Source of the DNA: Pseudomonas oryzihabitans
GTDB taxonomy: Bacteria > Pseudomonadota > Gammaproteobacteria > Pseudomonadales > Pseudomonadaceae
Length of the DNA: 64,000 nucleotides
Direction of reading: 5' to 3'
Assembly (NCBI RefSeq): GCF_006384975.1
Contig: NZ_CP021645.1
Coordinates: forward strand, 1,392,001-1,456,000
Shown here: positions 10,427 through 19,345 of the stretch, one piece after another
How positions within the stretch are numbered: position 1 is the first letter of the stretch
How the letters are laid out: every line of letters starts with the position of its first letter
Made by a program: the position numbers and the translations under genes
The notes under the pieces: model-generated
Database searches by the model: none
Told to the model about the DNA's origin: nothing
The model's input: only the letters and a program-made list of their open reading frames with translations

Positions 10427-10441
10427 TGGCCCTACATTTGC
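10427..10441 (+). promoter_or_regulatory. sigma54 promoter for the ABC transporter-hutH unit
   Basis: TGGCCCTACATTTGC closely matches TGGCACG-N4-TTGC, with the invariant GG and GC ten bases apart, preceded by C and followed by T as preferred. It is 72 bp upstream of the substrate-binding-protein ATG and 8 bp before a HutC-like operator. An activator such as CbrB or NtrC would be needed; its site was not located. Confidence 0.7.
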
Positions 10442-10448
10442 TTATGGT

Positions 10449-10458
10449 TGTACATACA
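10449..10458 (+). promoter_or_regulatory. HutC-like operator at the ABC transporter promoter
   Basis: TGTACATACA fits TGTA-N2-TACA with one change from the perfect palindromes near hutU and hutF/hutC. It overlaps the expected start site of the sigma54 promoter just upstream, so repressor and polymerase would compete directly. Confidence 0.62.
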
Positions 10459-10512
10459 TGTGTCGGTAACCAAAGATCCACGGCTTCATCCAGACAACAC
10501 CAAGGAGCAATA

Positions 10513-11361
10513 ATGAGAAAGACACGAGGGTTGAAGGCACTGATGGCAGGCATGGTTCTGCTCATGACTGGGGGCCTGGTACAGGCCAAAGAGTGGACCA
10601 GCGTGAAGATCGCCACCGAGGGCGCCTACGAACCCTGGAACCTCACGCTGCCAGGCGGCAAGCTCGGCGGCTTCGAGATCGATCTGATGGACAAGCTCTG
10701 TCCGCAGATGCAGCTCAAGTGCACCTACGTCGTGCAGAACTGGGACGGCATGATCGCCAGCCTCAATGCCGGTAAGGTCGATGTGCTCATGGACGCCATC
10801 GTGGTGACGGACGAACGCAAGCAGGCCGTGGCCTTCTCGATACCCTACGCGCGCACGCCCGCCAGCTTCGCGGCGCTCAAGGCCGATCTGTTGCCCGGCC
10901 AGACCGGCGCCCAGGGCATACGCACCCTGAGCACCGCACCGGCGGATATCGAAGCCGGCGTCGCCGACCTGCAGAAGGCCCTGGCCGGCAAGACCATCGG
11001 CATCGCCTCGGGCACCGTGTACACCAATTTCATCGATACCTATTTCGGCAAGATCGCCACCATCCGCGAATACACCACCTCCGCCGAAGCGGTGTTGGAC
11101 CTGACGGCCGGACGCATCGATGCGGTCTTCGATGACGTCACCTTCCTCAACTCCATCATGGCGCAGCCGGGCAACCAGCAGGTGGTGTTCACCGGTCCCG
11201 AATTGGCCGGGCCCATCTGGGGCGAAGGCGAGGCCCTGGCCTTCCGCCAGCGCGACCCCGAGCTCAAGGCCAAATTCGATGCCGCGCTCAAGGCGGCGAT
11301 CGCCGACGGCACCGTCAAGCAGCTCAGCGAGAAATGGTTCAAGGTCGACCTGACTCCTTGA
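10513..11361 (+). CDS. amino-acid ABC transporter, periplasmic binding protein
   Basis: A 282-residue SBP_bac_3 protein of the lysine/arginine/ornithine/histidine type. A Sec signal peptide covers about residues 1-25 (hydrophobic LMAGMVLLMTGG, cleavage after VQA). The mature part starts VKIATEGAYEPWN and carries GFEIDLMDKLC, WDGMIASLNAGKVDVLMDA and the DDVTFLNSIM segment. AAGGAG lies before the ATG. It heads an SBP-permease-permease-ATPase-hutH series with a HutC-like operator, so histidine or urocanate is the likely ligand (inference). Confidence 0.9.
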   Translation: MRKTRGLKALMAGMVLLMTGGLVQAKEWTSVKIATEGAYEPWNLTLPGGKLGGFEIDLMDKLCPQMQLKCTYVVQNWDGMIASLNAGKVDVLMDAIVVTDERKQAVAFSIPYARTPASFAALKADLLPGQTGAQGIRTLSTAPADIEAGVADLQKALAGKTIGIASGTVYTNFIDTYFGKIATIREYTTSAEAVLDLTAGRIDAVFDDVTFLNSIMAQPGNQQVVFTGPELAGPIWGEGEALAFRQRDPELKAKFDAALKAAIADGTVKQLSEKWFKVDLTP

Positions 11362-11421
11362 TCTCAAGGCGAGGTGGCCCGCGCCGCCTCGCCATCCGTC
11401 ACGTCAAATCAGGATTTCCGG

Positions 11422-12144
11422 ATGAATTTCCTCGCACTTCTAGGGTTCGGCGAACGAGGCTGGGGCGCCTCGCTGCTCGTGGCCATGGGCACCACCTTGC
11501 TGGTCACCCTGACGGCCTTGTTGATCGGTGCCCTGTTCGGCGCCTTGGTCGCCAGTGCCAAGCTGTCCAGGCGTCGCTCGTTGCGGCTGCTGGGTGAAGG
11601 CTATTCGATCCTGTTCCGCGGCGTGCCCGAGCTGTTGATCATCTACCTGTTCTTCTTCGGCGGCGCGACCTTGGTGACCGCCATCGGCTACTGGTTCGGT
11701 GGCGAGGGCTACATAGACCTGCCGCCTTTCTGGGTCGGCGCCCTCACCGTGGGCCTGATCTCCGGCTCCTACCAGGCCGAGGTCTATCGCGGCGCCTACC
11801 TGGCCATCGCGCCCGGCGAGATCGAGGCGGGTCAGGCGATCGGTATGTCCCGGCCGCTGCTGTTGCGCCGCATCATCATCCCCTTGGTGTGGCGCTTCGC
11901 CCTGCCTGGCCTTGGCAACGTCTGGCAGATGAGCCTCAAGGATTCCGCCCTGGTGTCGGTGATCGGCCTGGTGGAGCTGATGCGTGCCAGCCAGGTGGCG
12001 GCAGGCTCGACCCGCCAGTACTTCACCTTCTACATCATCGCCGGGATCGGTTACCTCCTGCTAACCGGTCTGTCGAGCCGGCTGTTTCATATCGCCGAAG
12101 CCCGGGTACGCCGTACCCAGCGGCCCCTGCATAGCGGAGCCTAA
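11422..12144 (+). CDS. amino-acid ABC transporter permease (HisQ-like)
   Basis: A 240-residue inner-membrane permease of the His/Glu/Gln/Arg/opine family. The EAA loop (AIAPGEIEAGQAIGMSRPLLLRR region, near residues 130-155) is the contact for the ATPase. The ATG at 11422 starts just before the first hydrophobic segment; an upstream GTG at 11374 would add 16 hydrophilic residues. The second permease follows after 3 bases, fitting a HisQ/HisM heterodimer. Confidence 0.88.
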   Translation: MNFLALLGFGERGWGASLLVAMGTTLLVTLTALLIGALFGALVASAKLSRRRSLRLLGEGYSILFRGVPELLIIYLFFFGGATLVTAIGYWFGGEGYIDLPPFWVGALTVGLISGSYQAEVYRGAYLAIAPGEIEAGQAIGMSRPLLLRRIIIPLVWRFALPGLGNVWQMSLKDSALVSVIGLVELMRASQVAAGSTRQYFTFYIIAGIGYLLLTGLSSRLFHIAEARVRRTQRPLHSGA

Positions 12145-12147
12145 CGC

Positions 12148-12885
12148 ATGCCCGATTTCGCCTTTCTCGCCTCTGTCATGGGCCGGCTGCTGACCGCGCT
12201 GCCCACTACCCTGGCGCTGTTCAGCCTCTCGCTGATCTGCGGTATCGCCCTGGCGATAGGGATCGTGGCGCTCAGGGTCAATCGCCGTCCCTGGCTGAGC
12301 CTGCCCGCGCGCGGCTACATAGCGCTGTTCCGGGGCACGCCGCTCATGGTCCAGCTGTTCCTCATCTACTACGGCCTGGGCCAGCTGAGCGTGATCCGGG
12401 ACAGTTTCGCCTGGCCACTGCTGCGCTCCCCCTTCGGTTGCGCGGTACTGTCGCTGGCCTTGTGCACCGCGGCCTATACCGCCGAGATCATCCGTGGCGG
12501 CCTGCTGGCGGTCCCGCGCGGCCAGATCGAAGCCGCGCTGGCGGTAGGCATGACCCGCTGGCAGGTGCTGCGCACGGTCATCGCGCCCATCACCCTGCGC
12601 CAGGCTCTGCCCGCCTATTCCACCGAAGCCATCCTGCTGGTCAAGTCGACGGCGCTGGCCAGCCTGGTGACGGTCTGGGACGTGACCGGCGTGGCCCAGC
12701 AGATCATCCAGCGCACCTATCGCACCATGGAAGTCTTCGTCTGCGCCGCGGCCATCTACCTGGTGCTCAACTTCCTGCTGGTCCGCCTCGTGGCCTGGCT
12801 GGAGCTATTGCTGACGCCGCCACGCCGGGTACCGCCGCCCGCCCAGGCCAGCACCTCCCTCGCCCAACCTTCCGCCGATCTATGA
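12148..12885 (+). CDS. amino-acid ABC transporter permease (HisM-like)
   Basis: The second, 245-residue transmembrane subunit of the same importer. It has the family [13 protein letters not shown] first helix, [20 protein letters not shown], and the EAA loop near [19 protein letters not shown]. It directly precedes the ATPase gene (19-base gap) and presumably pairs with the preceding permease around the binding-protein docking site. Confidence 0.9.
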   Translation: MPDFAFLASVMGRLLTALPTTLALFSLSLICGIALAIGIVALRVNRRPWLSLPARGYIALFRGTPLMVQLFLIYYGLGQLSVIRDSFAWPLLRSPFGCAVLSLALCTAAYTAEIIRGGLLAVPRGQIEAALAVGMTRWQVLRTVIAPITLRQALPAYSTEAILLVKSTALASLVTVWDVTGVAQQIIQRTYRTMEVFVCAAAIYLVLNFLLVRLVAWLELLLTPPRRVPPPAQASTSLAQPSADL

Positions 12886-12904
12886 TTCGCTCCTGGAGCC
12901 CGCT

Positions 12905-13696
12905 ATGAATCAACAAGCCGCGGCGACGCTCGTCGTCCAAGACATCCGCAAGGCCTTCGGCAGCCTGGAGGTACTCAAGGGCATCTCGCTGGAGGCACGC
13001 CCGGGTGACGTGATCTCCATCCTCGGCGCCAGTGGATCGGGCAAGAGCACCTTCCTGCGCTGCATCAACCTGTTGGAAACGCCGGACCAGGGCAGCATCA
13101 GCCTGGAAGGCCAGACCATCGGCCTGCAGCGCGGCCGTGACGGCACGCTCAAGGCCACCGACCAGCGCCAAGTCGAGTGGTTGCGTACCCGCCTGGGTAT
13201 GGTGTTCCAGAGCTTCAACCTGTGGTCGCACCGCAGCGTGCTGCAAAACGTCATGGAAGGGCCGCTGCGGGTACTCAAGCGCTCGCCGGCCGAATGCCGC
13301 GAGCAGGCCGAACGCCTCTTGCAGCGGGTTGGCCTCTACGAACGCAAGGACTACTACCCCGCCCAGCTGTCCGGCGGCCAGCAACAGCGGGTCGCCATCG
13401 CCCGGGCTCTGGCCATGGAGCCCGGGGCCCTGCTGTTCGACGAGCCGACGTCGGCACTGGACCCGGAATTGGTGGGCGAGGTGCTCAAGGTGATGCGCTC
13501 GCTTGCCGATGAAGGCATGACCATGTTGGTGGTGACCCACGAGATGGGCTTTGCCCGCCACGTCTCCAACCGAGTGGTGTTCATGCACCAGGGCCAGATC
13601 GATGCCCAGGGCACCCCGGAGGAGCTGTTCGAGCGACTGCCGACCGAGCGTTTCCGGCAATTCGTGTCCAGCCACCAACTGCGGAGCGGCGAGTGA
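12905..13696 (+). CDS. amino-acid ABC transporter ATP-binding protein (HisP-like)
   Basis: A 263-residue ATPase of the polar amino-acid uptake group. All motifs are intact: Walker [10 protein letters not shown], the Q-loop [11 protein letters not shown], signature LSGGQQQR, Walker [13 protein letters not shown] and the switch histidine in VVTHEMGFA. It powers the two permeases just upstream. Its stop overlaps the HutH-family ATG (TGATG), coupling transport and the last gene. Confidence 0.93.
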   Translation: MNQQAAATLVVQDIRKAFGSLEVLKGISLEARPGDVISILGASGSGKSTFLRCINLLETPDQGSISLEGQTIGLQRGRDGTLKATDQRQVEWLRTRLGMVFQSFNLWSHRSVLQNVMEGPLRVLKRSPAECREQAERLLQRVGLYERKDYYPAQLSGGQQQRVAIARALAMEPGALLFDEPTSALDPELVGEVLKVMRSLADEGMTMLVVTHEMGFARHVSNRVVFMHQGQIDAQGTPEELFERLPTERFRQFVSSHQLRSGE

Positions 13697-15216
13697 TGCC
13701 CATGACCCAAGCCTCACCCCCTACCCTGGCGGCCGCTACCGTCGTTCGCGGCAGTACCTCGCTGAGCTGGCAGGACATCGTCGCGGTAGCCCGCGATGGC
13801 GCACTGCTGGAATTGACCGCCGACACCTGGCAACGCATCGATAAGGCGCGTGCCATCGTCGAGGGGATCGTCGCCCGGGGCGAACGCGCCTATGGCATCA
13901 GTACCGGCCTCGGGGCCCTGTGCGATGTGCTGCTCGAAGGACCGCAACTGGCCGAACTGTCCCGCAATACGCTGCTCAGCCATGCCTGCGGGATCGGCGA
14001 GCCGCTCAGCGACGAGCAGACCCGCGCCATCATCTGCGTGGCCATCAACAACTACGCCCATGGCTACTCGGGCATCAGCCGCGAGATCGTCGAGGCCCTA
14101 CTGGCGCTGCTCAATCTGGGGATCACGCCCTTGGTGCCCCGCGATGGCTCGGTGGGCTATCTCACCCATATGGCCCATGTGGGCGTGGCCCTGCTGGGTT
14201 ACGGCGAAGTCCGCTGGGGCGGACGCATCCTCAGCGCCAGCGATGCCCTGCAGACGGCCGAGCTGCCGCCGTTGGCGCTGGGCGCCAAGGATGGTCTGAG
14301 CCTGGTCAATGGCACCCCCTGCATGACCGGTCTGAGTTGCCTGGCCTTGGCGGACGCCCACAACCTGGTGGAGTGGGCCGACTGCATCGCGGCCATGAGC
14401 TTCGAAGCCCTCGGCGGCCAACTCGATGCCTTCGATGAGCAGGTACTGGCGCTCAAGCCGCATCCGGGCATGCAGCAGGTAGGTGCCAAGCTGCGCGCCC
14501 AGCTGGCGAACAGCGAAGTGCTGGCCAGCTTCCAGGGCGTGCGCACCCAGGACGCCTTGAGTATCCGCTCGATTCCCCAGGTGCATGGAGCCTGTCGCGA
14601 TCAACTCCGGCATGCCGCCCAGCAGATCGATCTCGAATTGGCCGGTGCCACCGACAATCCGCTGGTGCTGGGTACGCCGGAAGGCTACCGGGTCGTCTCC
14701 CAGGCCAATCCGCATGGTGAGTCCGTGGCTATGGCAGCCGACCTGCTGGCCATCGCCCTGGTCGAGCTGGGCGGGATCGCCGAGCGGCGCCTGGATCGCC
14801 TGGTGAACCCATTGGTGAGCGGTCTGCCGCCGTTCCTGGTCGCTCATCCCGGAGTCAATTCGGGAATGATGATCGCCCAGTACGTGGCCGCCGCCCACGC
14901 TGGGGAAAATCGCCAGTTGGCCCAGCCCGCCGTCGTGGACAACTTCGTCACCTCGGCACTACAGGAAGACCACCTGAGCATGGGCACGGGCGCCGCGCTC
15001 AAGCTCCTGCGGGTGATCGAAAACAGCACGCGCATCCTGGCCATCGAGTATCTGCTGGCCGCGCAGGCGTTCGAATTTCTCAAGGCACGGCGCTTCGGAG
15101 AAGGCACCTCGGTGACCTGGCAGCGGCTACGCGCCGTGGTACCGCCCTACGAACAGGATCGTTGGTTGGCGCCTGATATTGCCAAGGCGGTGGAGGTACT
15201 ACACGGTCGGGCATGA
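13696..15216 (+). CDS. HutH-family aromatic/histidine ammonia-lyase homologue lacking the MIO motif
   Basis: A 506-residue member of the histidine/phenylalanine ammonia-lyase family, coupled to the ABC ATPase (TGATG). Active lyases form the MIO electrophile from Ala-Ser-Gly in GSVGASGDLAPLAH. Here residues 151-160 read GSVGYLTHMAH-like sequence, as if exactly the three MIO residues were missing. Tyr66 (YGISTGLG), the SHACGIGE histidine, Asn205 (VNGT) and the C-terminal QEDHLSM are kept, but the QDxYS tyrosine is Leu (QDALSIR). By known chemistry it should not be a normal histidase. It may be a HutH1-type paralogue with another role. Start 13696 is preferred; ATG 13702 is possible. Confidence 0.85.
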   Translation: MPMTQASPPTLAAATVVRGSTSLSWQDIVAVARDGALLELTADTWQRIDKARAIVEGIVARGERAYGISTGLGALCDVLLEGPQLAELSRNTLLSHACGIGEPLSDEQTRAIICVAINNYAHGYSGISREIVEALLALLNLGITPLVPRDGSVGYLTHMAHVGVALLGYGEVRWGGRILSASDALQTAELPPLALGAKDGLSLVNGTPCMTGLSCLALADAHNLVEWADCIAAMSFEALGGQLDAFDEQVLALKPHPGMQQVGAKLRAQLANSEVLASFQGVRTQDALSIRSIPQVHGACRDQLRHAAQQIDLELAGATDNPLVLGTPEGYRVVSQANPHGESVAMAADLLAIALVELGGIAERRLDRLVNPLVSGLPPFLVAHPGVNSGMMIAQYVAAAHAGENRQLAQPAVVDNFVTSALQEDHLSMGTGAALKLLRVIENSTRILAIEYLLAAQAFEFLKARRFGEGTSVTWQRLRAVVPPYEQDRWLAPDIAKAVEVLHGRA

Positions 15217-15265
15217 ACGCCACGGGCAAATTCCCGCCGGCGCTTGAAAAGCCTGCCAGACAACA

Positions 15266-15287
15266 GCCGCCTGACGCGTCAGGCGGC
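15266..15287 (+). terminator. palindromic hairpin between convergent genes
   Basis: The 22 bases from 15266 to 15287 form a perfect palindrome (GCCGCCTGACG and its complement). It lies 50 bp past the HutH-family stop and just before the end of the leftward dehydrogenase remnant, as expected for a bidirectional terminator. T runs are weak on both sides. Confidence 0.5.
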
Positions 15288-15293
15288 CCCTTC

Positions 15294-15920
15294 TCAGCGG
15301 GCCACGCCATTCACCCTGAATAGCCAGTCGAACGTTTGGTCGAGGGACGGCGTGGCCGTGTCCAGCAGCTCGCTGGCCAGTTGCTCCGAGGTGCGGGCGA
15401 AGAGTGCCTTGATCCCGGGCAGCACGGCGACCGGCAGGTCCGCCGCGCGCAGTTGACGCTCGGCCTTTTCGACTTCCTTGAGACGGCGCGGTGCATGGAC
15501 TACGTGGGTACGGATCAGGGCGCCGAGAAAGTCCCGCAGGTTGGCCTGGTCGATATCGCTCAAGGCGTCATGGAGCTTGGCTGTGACGCCCTGTTGCTCC
15601 GCGGCCATGAAACACTCAATGGTCAGGGCTTCGAGACCCTTGGTATAGACGCTACGCAGGATCTTCAAGGCGGCGGCATCGCCCGCGGCGCCGCCCTCCA
15701 CCAGTTTCAGCGGCGCGCCAGCGGCAGCGAACAAGGCCAGGGCACGATCCATCCCGTCTCCGGCGCCCAGCAGGTTGGTCTTCTCCCGGGTCAGGGCGAT
15801 GGCGCCGAGAATGGCCAAATCGACGTAGGCGATGGCCTGCTCCGCGGCCAGCCGCGCCGCCTTGCGAATCTGCTCGGGGTCCGCCGTCGTCATGTCGATG
15901 AACAGCGCGTATCGTGGCAT
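15294..15920 (-). pseudogene. C-terminal remnant of an NAD(P)-dependent dehydrogenase (DUF1932-type)
   Basis: About 208 residues remain. They resemble the C-terminal half of 6-phosphogluconate/3-hydroxyisobutyrate-dehydrogenase-like proteins with a DUF1932 domain: ALFIDMTTADPEQ continues as such proteins do after the Rossmann domain, followed by a helical region ending DWLFRVNGVAR. The whole N-terminal NAD-binding domain is absent, and at about 15920 the DNA turns abruptly AT-rich. The fragment could still start at the ATG at 15920 but would lack a cofactor site. It looks cut by the neighbouring insertion. The subfamily is a judgement from sequence pattern. Confidence 0.6.
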
Positions 15921-15960
15921 TACGGTATCGTTAATCCTTGTCTGCGGCCAATGAGCGATT

Positions 15961-17058
15961 ATGAGTATTAAGCCTGAATATTTTGAAAAATTGCGTGAAA
16001 TGCTTATTTCAGGCGCTATCACCGCAATCACCTTTGATACGCAGGCATTTGATAGGAACGGCAGAACTTTCAGAGCAGGGCTCTTAGCACAGCTGGGACA
16101 GATAAAAAACTCCAGCATTAAGCTGATTGTCACTGAATTGGTTCGTGACGAGGCAGAAAAGCATATGCTTGAAATGCACAGTGCAAGGCATAAGAAAGTT
16201 GATGACGCATTTGCGCTTGTAGCCCAATATTTGAGCGACGACTTAGTTGACGAGGTGCGCGAAGAGCTCCAAGCAAGGGCCACCCCAGCGCAAATAGTCT
16301 TTCATGAAATAAATGATTTTTTCCTCGCGACGAATGCTGAGCTGGCATTCTACGACGAAATATCCACCAGAAATCTTTTTAAACTTTATTTTAATAATAA
16401 GCCCCCTTTCCACAGAAACAACGATAAAAAACATGAATTCCCTGATACTGTAGCGCTTCTAAGCCTAGAAGCACATGCAGAGAATGGCGGTATTCTAGTC
16501 GTTTCCTCAGACAAGGACTGGATTGAATTCTGCAACAGCTCTGAAAATAAAAGACTTCATTGCATACCGGACCTGACAACTGCACTCTCACTAATCAATT
16601 CAATAGAAGCTAATGTTAGGGAAATCACCAACCAACGCTTTTTACAGCTTCAGAGATTCAATGATTGCGGAGGTCTCAAGGCAGCAATTAGTGATAACCT
16701 GACCGAAAAGCTAGAACGCGACCTGCTTTTTACTGCCAGGACCAAACATCTTTATAACGCTCGCTGTTCAAGCATAAAGGTTGACTCTGTTATCCAGAGA
16801 GAAAATAAAATATTCGGAAAAATCCGAGATGACTCGAGCAGGACGATTTGGGCGCTTGAGCTAGATGCTGCATGCAACATTACTGTAGATGTTGATTTTT
16901 TTTGTGAAAATAGAAACTATATTGGCTCCAACAGCTATCATCACACTCTATCAATACCCACCATCTCAATCATTAAGTTAACAAGAGAATGCATTGATGT
17001 AGAAGTCAGCTTTGACATCAAAACAATATTGGACTTAGGGCCCATCGAGCCAAAATAG
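15961..17058 (+). CDS. PIN-domain protein (putative ribonuclease)
   Basis: A 365-residue protein; about residues 20-210 look like a PIN nuclease domain. The acidic residues are in order: ITFDTQAFD, the ELVRDEAEKH helix, EFPDTVALLSLEAHA, and VVSSDKDWIEF, matching the D-E-D-D metal site. The C-terminal 150 residues are unassigned. PIN proteins cleave RNA in toxin-antitoxin and other defence contexts. No small antitoxin gene is next to it; a longer gene follows on the same strand after 142 bases. Composition is AT-rich against GC-rich neighbours, so recent transfer is likely. Target and role are unknown. Confidence 0.72.
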   Translation: MSIKPEYFEKLREMLISGAITAITFDTQAFDRNGRTFRAGLLAQLGQIKNSSIKLIVTELVRDEAEKHMLEMHSARHKKVDDAFALVAQYLSDDLVDEVREELQARATPAQIVFHEINDFFLATNAELAFYDEISTRNLFKLYFNNKPPFHRNNDKKHEFPDTVALLSLEAHAENGGILVVSSDKDWIEFCNSSENKRLHCIPDLTTALSLINSIEANVREITNQRFLQLQRFNDCGGLKAAISDNLTEKLERDLLFTARTKHLYNARCSSIKVDSVIQRENKIFGKIRDDSSRTIWALELDAACNITVDVDFFCENRNYIGSNSYHHTLSIPTISIIKLTRECIDVEVSFDIKTILDLGPIEPK

Positions 17059-17200
17059 TTGACCCAGAGTGCGACAGAGAGCCAATAATTATACTGCCTA
17101 ACGAGAGCTGCTTTTTGCCGATACCCTTCAGGCAGATTGTGACTAGCTGACATTAGCTGCTTTACCATAAGGGTGATCTTACTACGGAGATATAATTTTC

Positions 17201-18433
17201 ATGCAAAATAATATAGCAAAAAGCTCCAAAAAGCCAAGAACCACAAAGAAGAACAGAACAAACGATTCATGCATAGACCACCTTCAAACTAAATGGCGAA
17301 ATATTTTAACTAAAAGATTCATCTATTTTTTTAATAAATCCCCCGAGTCCGCCCAGCGCATGGAGCTGATCATAAACTGCATGGTAAAAGGTCTAGAATC
17401 TCTATTCTTAAGGTTTTCGGACTTAAAGGATACTCAGTTCAACACGCAAGTCATGCTGTCTGATGTTGATGTATATTCCCAGCGGATGGCAGAGATGTTG
17501 TTTTACTACCAGCTTTTAGGAATGGGCTTCAGCGACATTAGAAGCAAGGATGCTGGACCAGATTTTGTCGCCAAGAAAAATGATGAAATATTCTGTTTTG
17601 AGGTGACAACACCTACCCCGAAAGATGCTATCAGAGAGCTTATTGGGCAGGCCAAGTTAGCACCCAAAGAGCGAGACTTAGTTTTTCGCGAGCGTTTGCT
17701 GTCGGTTACGTCTGCTATCAAAGGAAAACTGGAAAGTTTTGAAAATCATAAATCGGCAGGGCACGTCCCAAAGGGCGCCCATTACATAATCGTTATCAAT
17801 GATTCACTGCTGCTACCATATGACCAGCCTTGGTATGGGGTGCTGGCTGAGCTTTGCTTTGGTGACAGTACCCTGCCGATTACCGTAGATGCTACGCTTG
17901 GCTCTGGGAGTATCGATTTCGCTGATATTCTCGCTGAAGCACCTTCAGAAAGTGATGGCGACGAGTTTAAAAGCCTTGTAATGAAGAGCAATTTCGGAAT
18001 TTCTATCAATGGAGGGGAGCCGATCACTCCAGAGGACTCTTTGTTGCGTATAAAAATCAGAAAGAAAATACCCACCAGAAATAACACCGACACCGTCTTG
18101 GTAGATATAGTTGAATCTATGGGTGTAGCTGGGATTTATCAAATAACACTACGAGAGGACCTATTTTTTTACCACTCCTTTAAGTCTAGCAAGAGCGTAA
18201 AACCCGCTTCCGCATTGATCAGCTCGGTAAAAAACAAACAGCTGGTCAGAAATTCAATACATTTCAAATCAGCATATTCTAAAGATGAAAATCTCGTGCA
18301 GCCCCCCATGCCACCTGCGCGCATGCTTGACCGCGAACCACACGACTTTAATAACCAAGTTGCCTATGATATGTTCTTTAAACCCTACGTAGAGGGTGGT
18401 GAGCTCTATAAATCGCCTGAAACCCGAAATTAG
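17201..18433 (+). CDS. unknown protein with a PD-(D/E)xK-like nuclease motif
   Basis: A 410-residue protein with a lysine-rich N-terminus (about 1-25). Around residues 119-137 it reads GPDFVAKKNDEIFCFEVTTP: Gly-Pro-Asp121, a spacer, then Glu134-x-Thr on a beta strand. That is the D...ExT/K layout of restriction-endonuclease-like folds, although the usual lysine is Thr136. Later parts (HYIIVINDSLL, then a C-terminal half) are not recognised. It follows the PIN gene in the same AT-rich block and probably belongs with it functionally. I do not assign a function; a nuclease is the best guess. Confidence 0.6.
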   Translation: MQNNIAKSSKKPRTTKKNRTNDSCIDHLQTKWRNILTKRFIYFFNKSPESAQRMELIINCMVKGLESLFLRFSDLKDTQFNTQVMLSDVDVYSQRMAEMLFYYQLLGMGFSDIRSKDAGPDFVAKKNDEIFCFEVTTPTPKDAIRELIGQAKLAPKERDLVFRERLLSVTSAIKGKLESFENHKSAGHVPKGAHYIIVINDSLLLPYDQPWYGVLAELCFGDSTLPITVDATLGSGSIDFADILAEAPSESDGDEFKSLVMKSNFGISINGGEPITPEDSLLRIKIRKKIPTRNNTDTVLVDIVESMGVAGIYQITLREDLFFYHSFKSSKSVKPASALISSVKNKQLVRNSIHFKSAYSKDENLVQPPMPPARMLDREPHDFNNQVAYDMFFKPYVEGGELYKSPETRN

Positions 18434-18940
18434 TCAGCAGCATAAGCTCACGGCTGTTTTTTGTAGGGTTAGTGGATGCAAACCTGGCAGGCTTTTGCTC
18501 TTTATTTTCCCAGTCGCAAAGATAGCATTAACCGCTCTGTAATAGATTTTACAGATCTTCATAGTCGGTTATAGAGTTTCTTTACTGGATAGAGCAAGGC
18601 AGAGGCCAAAGAGCCCAACAATAGCCATGAAGAATGCGAAACTCTATCGAGTTGCGTGCAGCCAGAAGGTGTCGACTAGTGCGAATGGCCGACGGCTCTC
18701 ATGCGAAAAATGAATAGTTTGGCGTTTCAGAAGTTAACCACACAATTTTGGCGGCGCTTTTCCGCCATAGGCGGATCGTCCGGCCAGTGGCACCACTCCT
18801 CGTCAGCCCTGCTATGACTCGTCACGGCACCGGCCCGGTCGGGGCGACGCATCGAAAAAATGACTCCCCTATTCCAGCGCAAGCTTCTGAAACACCCTAC
18901 TAGGCCCACATCGAGCCTAGCTCGACAATCCCTGCGATGA
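18434..18940. other. gene-poor right end of the AT-rich insertion
   Basis: About 500 bases with no supported gene. The first 280 bases remain AT-rich; GC content rises from about 18740. Short open frames on both strands have no recognisable product. The join to the truncated MFS gene lies at about 18941. No terminal inverted repeats or target duplication were recognised by eye. Confidence 0.5.
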
Positions 18941-19345
18941 CTAGACCGCCGCCTCGGCGACACCCAGGGCGGAGCGATAGACCTTGAGCATGCCGATGCT
19001 GTGGGAGGTACCGATCAGCAGCGTGACGAGGGAGGTCAGGCCGATGGCCGCCGGTGCTATCACCCGCACGCTGACCTTGCTGAGCAGCAAACCGGCAGGG
19101 ATCTGGCCCAGGGAATATGAAGAGGAAGAAGGCACTGACCAGCAATCCCACCTCGGCATTGGTCGCCCAGAATTCCTTCTGGATATAGGGCAGCGCGATG
19201 CCGATGTTCGCCCGATCCGCCGCGGCCAGCCGATAGGCCACGACGATGACCGCCAGCACCACCCAGCGATAGCGGGTCATCGTCGCCGTCCGCCCGAGCG
19301 CTCGGCCGAATGGACAGCGCCCTTGGAAGCAACGGATTCGGTCAT
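18941..19345 (-). pseudogene. broken MFS transporter (anion:cation symporter type), N-terminal part only
   Basis: The first 130 or so residues of an MFS permease can be pieced together from three frames. The ATG at 19345 reads MTESVASKG then meets a stop at 19277-19279. The next frame reads MTRYRWVVLAVIVVAYRL and DRANIGIALPYIQKEF. After a shift near 19120 it continues SLGQIPAGLLLSKVSVRV and ends GVAEAAV at a stop. The rest of the 12-helix protein is missing. It lies on the same strand as the truncated dehydrogenase beyond the AT-rich insertion, so both may be ends of one disrupted operon. At least two frameshifts plus truncation make it a clear pseudogene. Confidence 0.8.

Noticed and set aside
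18727..18963. Short minus-strand frame near the end of the AT-rich insertion, considered as a transposase remnant
   Set aside because: No DDE, resolvase or other mobile-element motif could be read, and no inverted repeats were found around it.
15800..19000. Integrase, tRNA attachment site or flanking direct repeats for the PIN/nuclease insertion
   Set aside because: None was visible; the junctions look like plain replacement of host sequence.
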